From an uncultured Erythrobacteraceae bacterium (GTDB lineage: Bacteria > Pseudomonadota > Alphaproteobacteria > Sphingomonadales > Sphingomonadaceae): 8,369 nt of DNA. Location of the stretch: positions 1 to 8,369 of the forward strand of contig CATMNW010000088.1 in the NCBI GenBank assembly GCA_950071875.1, given 5' to 3'. Both the position numbers and the translations under genes were made by a program. Shown piece by piece: positions 6,906 to 8,369 of this stretch (positions are counted from its first letter, which is position 1; each line of letters starts with the position of its first letter). The notes under the pieces were generated by a model. The model was not told the DNA's origin. It ran no database searches and saw nothing but the letters and a program-made list of their open reading frames with translations.

Positions 6906-7076
6906 TCAGATGTCGTCGCCGAGGGCACCCTGGACTTCGCCCTTGGCCTGCTGGGCCTTGCCCTTGACTTCCTGGCCCTTGCCGTCGGCGCGGGTTTCCG
7001 GATCGTTCGACTGCTGCTTGGCCTTGCCAATAGCTTCGTTGACGTTGCCTTCGACCTTGCTCTTGAGTTCACCCAT
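6906..7076 (-). CDS. CsbD-family stress-response protein, 56 residues
   Basis: The protein begins MGELKSKVEGNVNEAIGKAK and ends EVQGALGDDI. It is highly hydrophilic, rich in Lys, Glu, Gln, Gly and Ala, with repeated GKA/GKG units around residues 17-46, as in the CsbD-like family. These small soluble proteins are abundant under general stress in many bacteria; their molecular function is not established. Start choice is firm: GGAGAG (7082-7087) sits five bases before the ATG. An EcfG-type promoter lies about 50 bases further up, so it is probably a general-stress gene. It lies downstream of the EVE-domain gene on the same strand but has its own promoter and ends at a shared bidirectional terminator. 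The larger reading frame overlapping it in another phase is not coding. Confidence 0.93.
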   Translation of the reverse strand: MGELKSKVEGNVNEAIGKAKQQSNDPETRADGKGQEVKGKAQQAKGEVQGALGDDI

Positions 7077-7081
7077 TTCAA

Positions 7082-7087
7082 CTCTCC
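7082..7087 (-). promoter_or_regulatory. Shine-Dalgarno site of the CsbD-like gene
   Basis: Read on the minus strand this is GGAGAG, five bases before the ATG at 7076. It decides the start of a gene that would otherwise be missed for its small size. Confidence 0.8.
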
Positions 7088-7127
7088 ATTTTCAGTGCGT
7101 CGGTGTGATTACCGATGTGCAAAAAAA

Positions 7128-7153
7128 AACGGAGAAACAGTCCCTTACGTTCC
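7128..7153 (-). promoter_or_regulatory. EcfG (general stress response) type promoter for the CsbD-like gene
   Basis: On the minus strand GGAAC (7149-7153) is followed by a 17-base spacer and CGTT (7128-7131). The known alphaproteobacterial EcfG consensus is GGAAC-N16/17-CGTT, so both boxes and the spacing match. A run of nine T (minus strand) begins within the -10 box. The expected start of transcription is around 7119-7122, giving a leader of about 45 bases. CsbD-like genes are typical members of the general-stress regulon, which agrees with the motif. Confidence 0.82.
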
Positions 7154-7202
7154 TGTTGGAGGGGGCAGTTGCGCCAAAGCGACCTCCGCTTGCGACAAGA
7201 AA

Positions 7203-7661
7203 TCAGACGCCCGCCATTTTGAGGATCAGCGACCATTCGTCGGGCATCACTTCGCACACGGAAAGGCGAGAGAGCTTTACGAGTTGCATGTCGGCGAGCC
7301 GCGGCTCGGCCTTCACCTGCTTTAACGTAACGACGCTCGGCAGCTTGGTCTTCGGCTTCACCTTCACGGCTGCCCACTTGCCGGTCTCGTCCGTCGGATC
7401 GGTCAGCCCGGCTTCGCTGATTTCGACGATTCCGACGATCTCGCGACCGATGTTCGAGTGATAGAAGAATGCCTGATCGCCTACTTCCATAGCGACCAGA
7501 TTGTTCTTCGCCTGATGGCTGCGCACACCATCCCAGATGCCTTCGCCTTCCCGTTCCAGATCGTCCCAACCGTAAACGTCGGGTTCCGATTTCATAAGCC
7601 AGTAGCGCAAGGCGTCATTCTCCCATGGGGTCAGGTCTGTCGATTCGGCGATCCCGATCAT
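7203..7661 (-). CDS. EVE-domain protein
   Basis: From this ATG the protein has 152 residues, nearly all of it one EVE domain (PUA-like fold). Visible blocks are RYWLMKSEPDVYGWDDL (19-35), IWDGVRSHQAKNNL (42-55), GDQAFFYHSN (61-70), IVGIVEIS (75-82) and WAAVKVKP (96-103). EVE domains have an aromatic pocket thought to read modified bases in nucleic acid; the role of free-standing bacterial versions is unsettled. The start is uncertain. The open frame reaches a TTG at 7742 (179 residues), and residue 23 of this call is another Met immediately before KSEP, but no choice has a clear Shine-Dalgarno site. The gene is divergent from the membrane GGDEF gene and lies 126 bp upstream of csbD on the same strand. 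No terminator with a T-run is seen between them. Confidence 0.93.
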   Translation of the reverse strand: MIGIAESTDLTPWENDALRYWLMKSEPDVYGWDDLEREGEGIWDGVRSHQAKNNLVAMEVGDQAFFYHSNIGREIVGIVEISEAGLTDPTDETGKWAAVKVKPKTKLPSVVTLKQVKAEPRLADMQLVKLSRLSVCEVMPDEWSLILKMAGV

Positions 7662-7777
7662 GCAATTCTGCGATTGGGTTCGCGGTGGATGAAGTGGCGG
7701 GAATTGCTCGGGATTGTAGATCGACGCGACCGGCGCGGTCAAAATCGTCGCGATTCATTTACCCGATTTTCAGGCCC

Positions 7778-7800
7778 TCCTGACAATAATGTTCCTGACA
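7778..7800. repeat. 8-bp direct repeat in the EVE/GGDEF divergent region
   Basis: TCCTGACA occurs at 7778-7785 and again at 7793-7800, with start points 15 bases apart. It lies in the AT-richer part of the divergent intergenic region, about 45-65 bases before the GGDEF start. Two direct half-sites could be an operator, but spacing and sequence match no regulator I can name. Confidence 0.35.
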
Positions 7801-7842
7801 GACGAACATCGTTGAGCACGGGATCGAGATAGACACCGCGAG

Positions 7843-8369
7843 ATGGGCGACAAGAACGACCAACGGCCTGGCCTCGAGAAGGCCCAGCGCGACATCGTGA
7901 TGCTTGGCATCGCGACCGCCGCGATTTTGCTGTTTGTCGGGATCGGTGGCACGGTGATGCCCCAAGTCGTTCGGCACCTTGTGAGTGGCAACGCCGCCCC
8001 GCCAGACACCGCCCTGACAAACGCGCTGCTCCTGAACATCGCGCTGATCATCTTTGGATGGCGCCGCTATTCGGATCTGCGTCAGGAAATCGAGCAGCGC
8101 CGCGAAGCCGAGGAGAAGGCAAACCGGCTCTCGCAACTCGATTCGCTGACGGGTTGCTATAACCGCCGGTCTGCGATCGAAAAGCTGATGGGTGCCATCG
8201 CGTCGCTCGGCCAGCCGAACGATTACGCCGGTTTCGTGATGATCGATCTCGACGGCTTCAAGGAAATCAACGATTCGAATGGCCACCAGGCTGGCGACAC
8301 CGTGCTGCTTGCGGTTGCCGAGCGCCTCAAGCGACTGGCGCCGGAAGGGGCCAGCGTCGCCCGATTGGG
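7843..8369 (+). CDS. Membrane-anchored GGDEF-domain protein (3' truncated by window edge)
   Basis: About 175 residues are visible. Two membrane helices, about 18-36 and 57-72, flank a short loop containing APPD that is probably periplasmic. A charged helix (about 76-98, RQEIEQRREAEEKANRL) leads into a GGDEF domain that opens with DSLTGCYNRR (100-109). It continues with MIDLDGFKEINDSNGHQAGD (133-152), with metal-ligand Asp135. The sequence stops at VARLG, at the first residue of the expected GGDEF loop, so catalytic competence cannot be judged. The position for the inhibitory RxxD site reads PEGA, so that site is absent. GGDEF proteins with this anchor often carry an EAL phosphodiesterase domain after the cyclase; whether this one does is not visible. 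The ATG has only a weak upstream GAG. The 181 bases before it contain a direct repeat and no clear -35/-10. Confidence 0.9.
   Translation, partial: MGDKNDQRPGLEKAQRDIVMLGIATAAILLFVGIGGTVMPQVVRHLVSGNAAPPDTALTNALLLNIALIIFGWRRYSDLRQEIEQRREAEEKANRLSQLDSLTGCYNRRSAIEKLMGAIASLGQPNDYAGFVMIDLDGFKEINDSNGHQAGDTVLLAVAERLKRLAPEGASVARL

Noticed and set aside
6866..7081. 71-codon minus-strand frame over the CsbD gene
   Set aside because: Out of phase with the CsbD protein and runs through the terminator stem; Arg/Ser/Lys-rich shadow.
7158..7187. GGAGG ... CCTCC stem as a terminator for the EVE gene
   Set aside because: Only five pairs with a 20-base loop and no T-run on the minus strand.
7770..7795. GGAAC on the minus strand ahead of the EVE gene
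   Set aside because: No CGTT at 16 or 17 bases downstream.
7759..8286. 175-codon minus-strand frame opposite the membrane GGDEF gene
   Set aside because: The plus strand encodes clear GGDEF and membrane features; this is its shadow.

Overview
The window looks like an ordinary chromosomal stretch of a GC-rich alphaproteobacterium, most likely of the Sphingomonadales (Erythrobacter/Sphingomonas type). This rests on a MipZ-family ATPase, a CsbD-like gene behind a promoter of the alphaproteobacterial general-stress sigma factor type (EcfG), strongly GC-biased third codon positions and the style of the protein sequences. The lineage is inferred by reading; no search was possible.

Layout, left to right. 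(1) The C-terminal half of an OxyR-type LysR regulator with both redox cysteines runs in from the left edge. (2) A long MipZ/ParA-like ATPase (+) converges, with a 9 bp gap, on a GGDEF diguanylate cyclase (-). (3) The cyclase lies 33 bp downstream of pgsA (phosphatidylglycerophosphate synthase) on the minus strand, so the two may be co-transcribed. (4) pgsA is divergent from an LplT/Aas-like major facilitator, probably a lysophospholipid transporter, which makes a small phospholipid neighbourhood. (5) A possible tiny single-span membrane protein (-) follows. (6) Next is a stand-alone acetolactate-synthase-like thiamine-diphosphate enzyme (+). (7) A strong bidirectional terminator separates it from a 56-residue CsbD-like protein (-), too short for most gene lists, which has a good Shine-Dalgarno site and an EcfG-type promoter. 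(8) Upstream of it on the same strand is an EVE-domain protein. (9) Divergent from that, a membrane-anchored GGDEF protein runs off the right edge.

Themes are stress response (OxyR, CsbD/EcfG), cyclic-di-GMP signalling (two GGDEF proteins, both without the usual inhibitory I-site), cell-division placement (MipZ) and membrane lipid synthesis. I see no mobile elements, CRISPR arrays, tRNA or rRNA genes, or phage genes, and no convincing new multi-gene system. The points most worth following up are the EcfG-type promoter, the extended MipZ-like ATPase beside a cyclase, the mini-ORF overlapping the pgsA start, and the unannotated small membrane protein.
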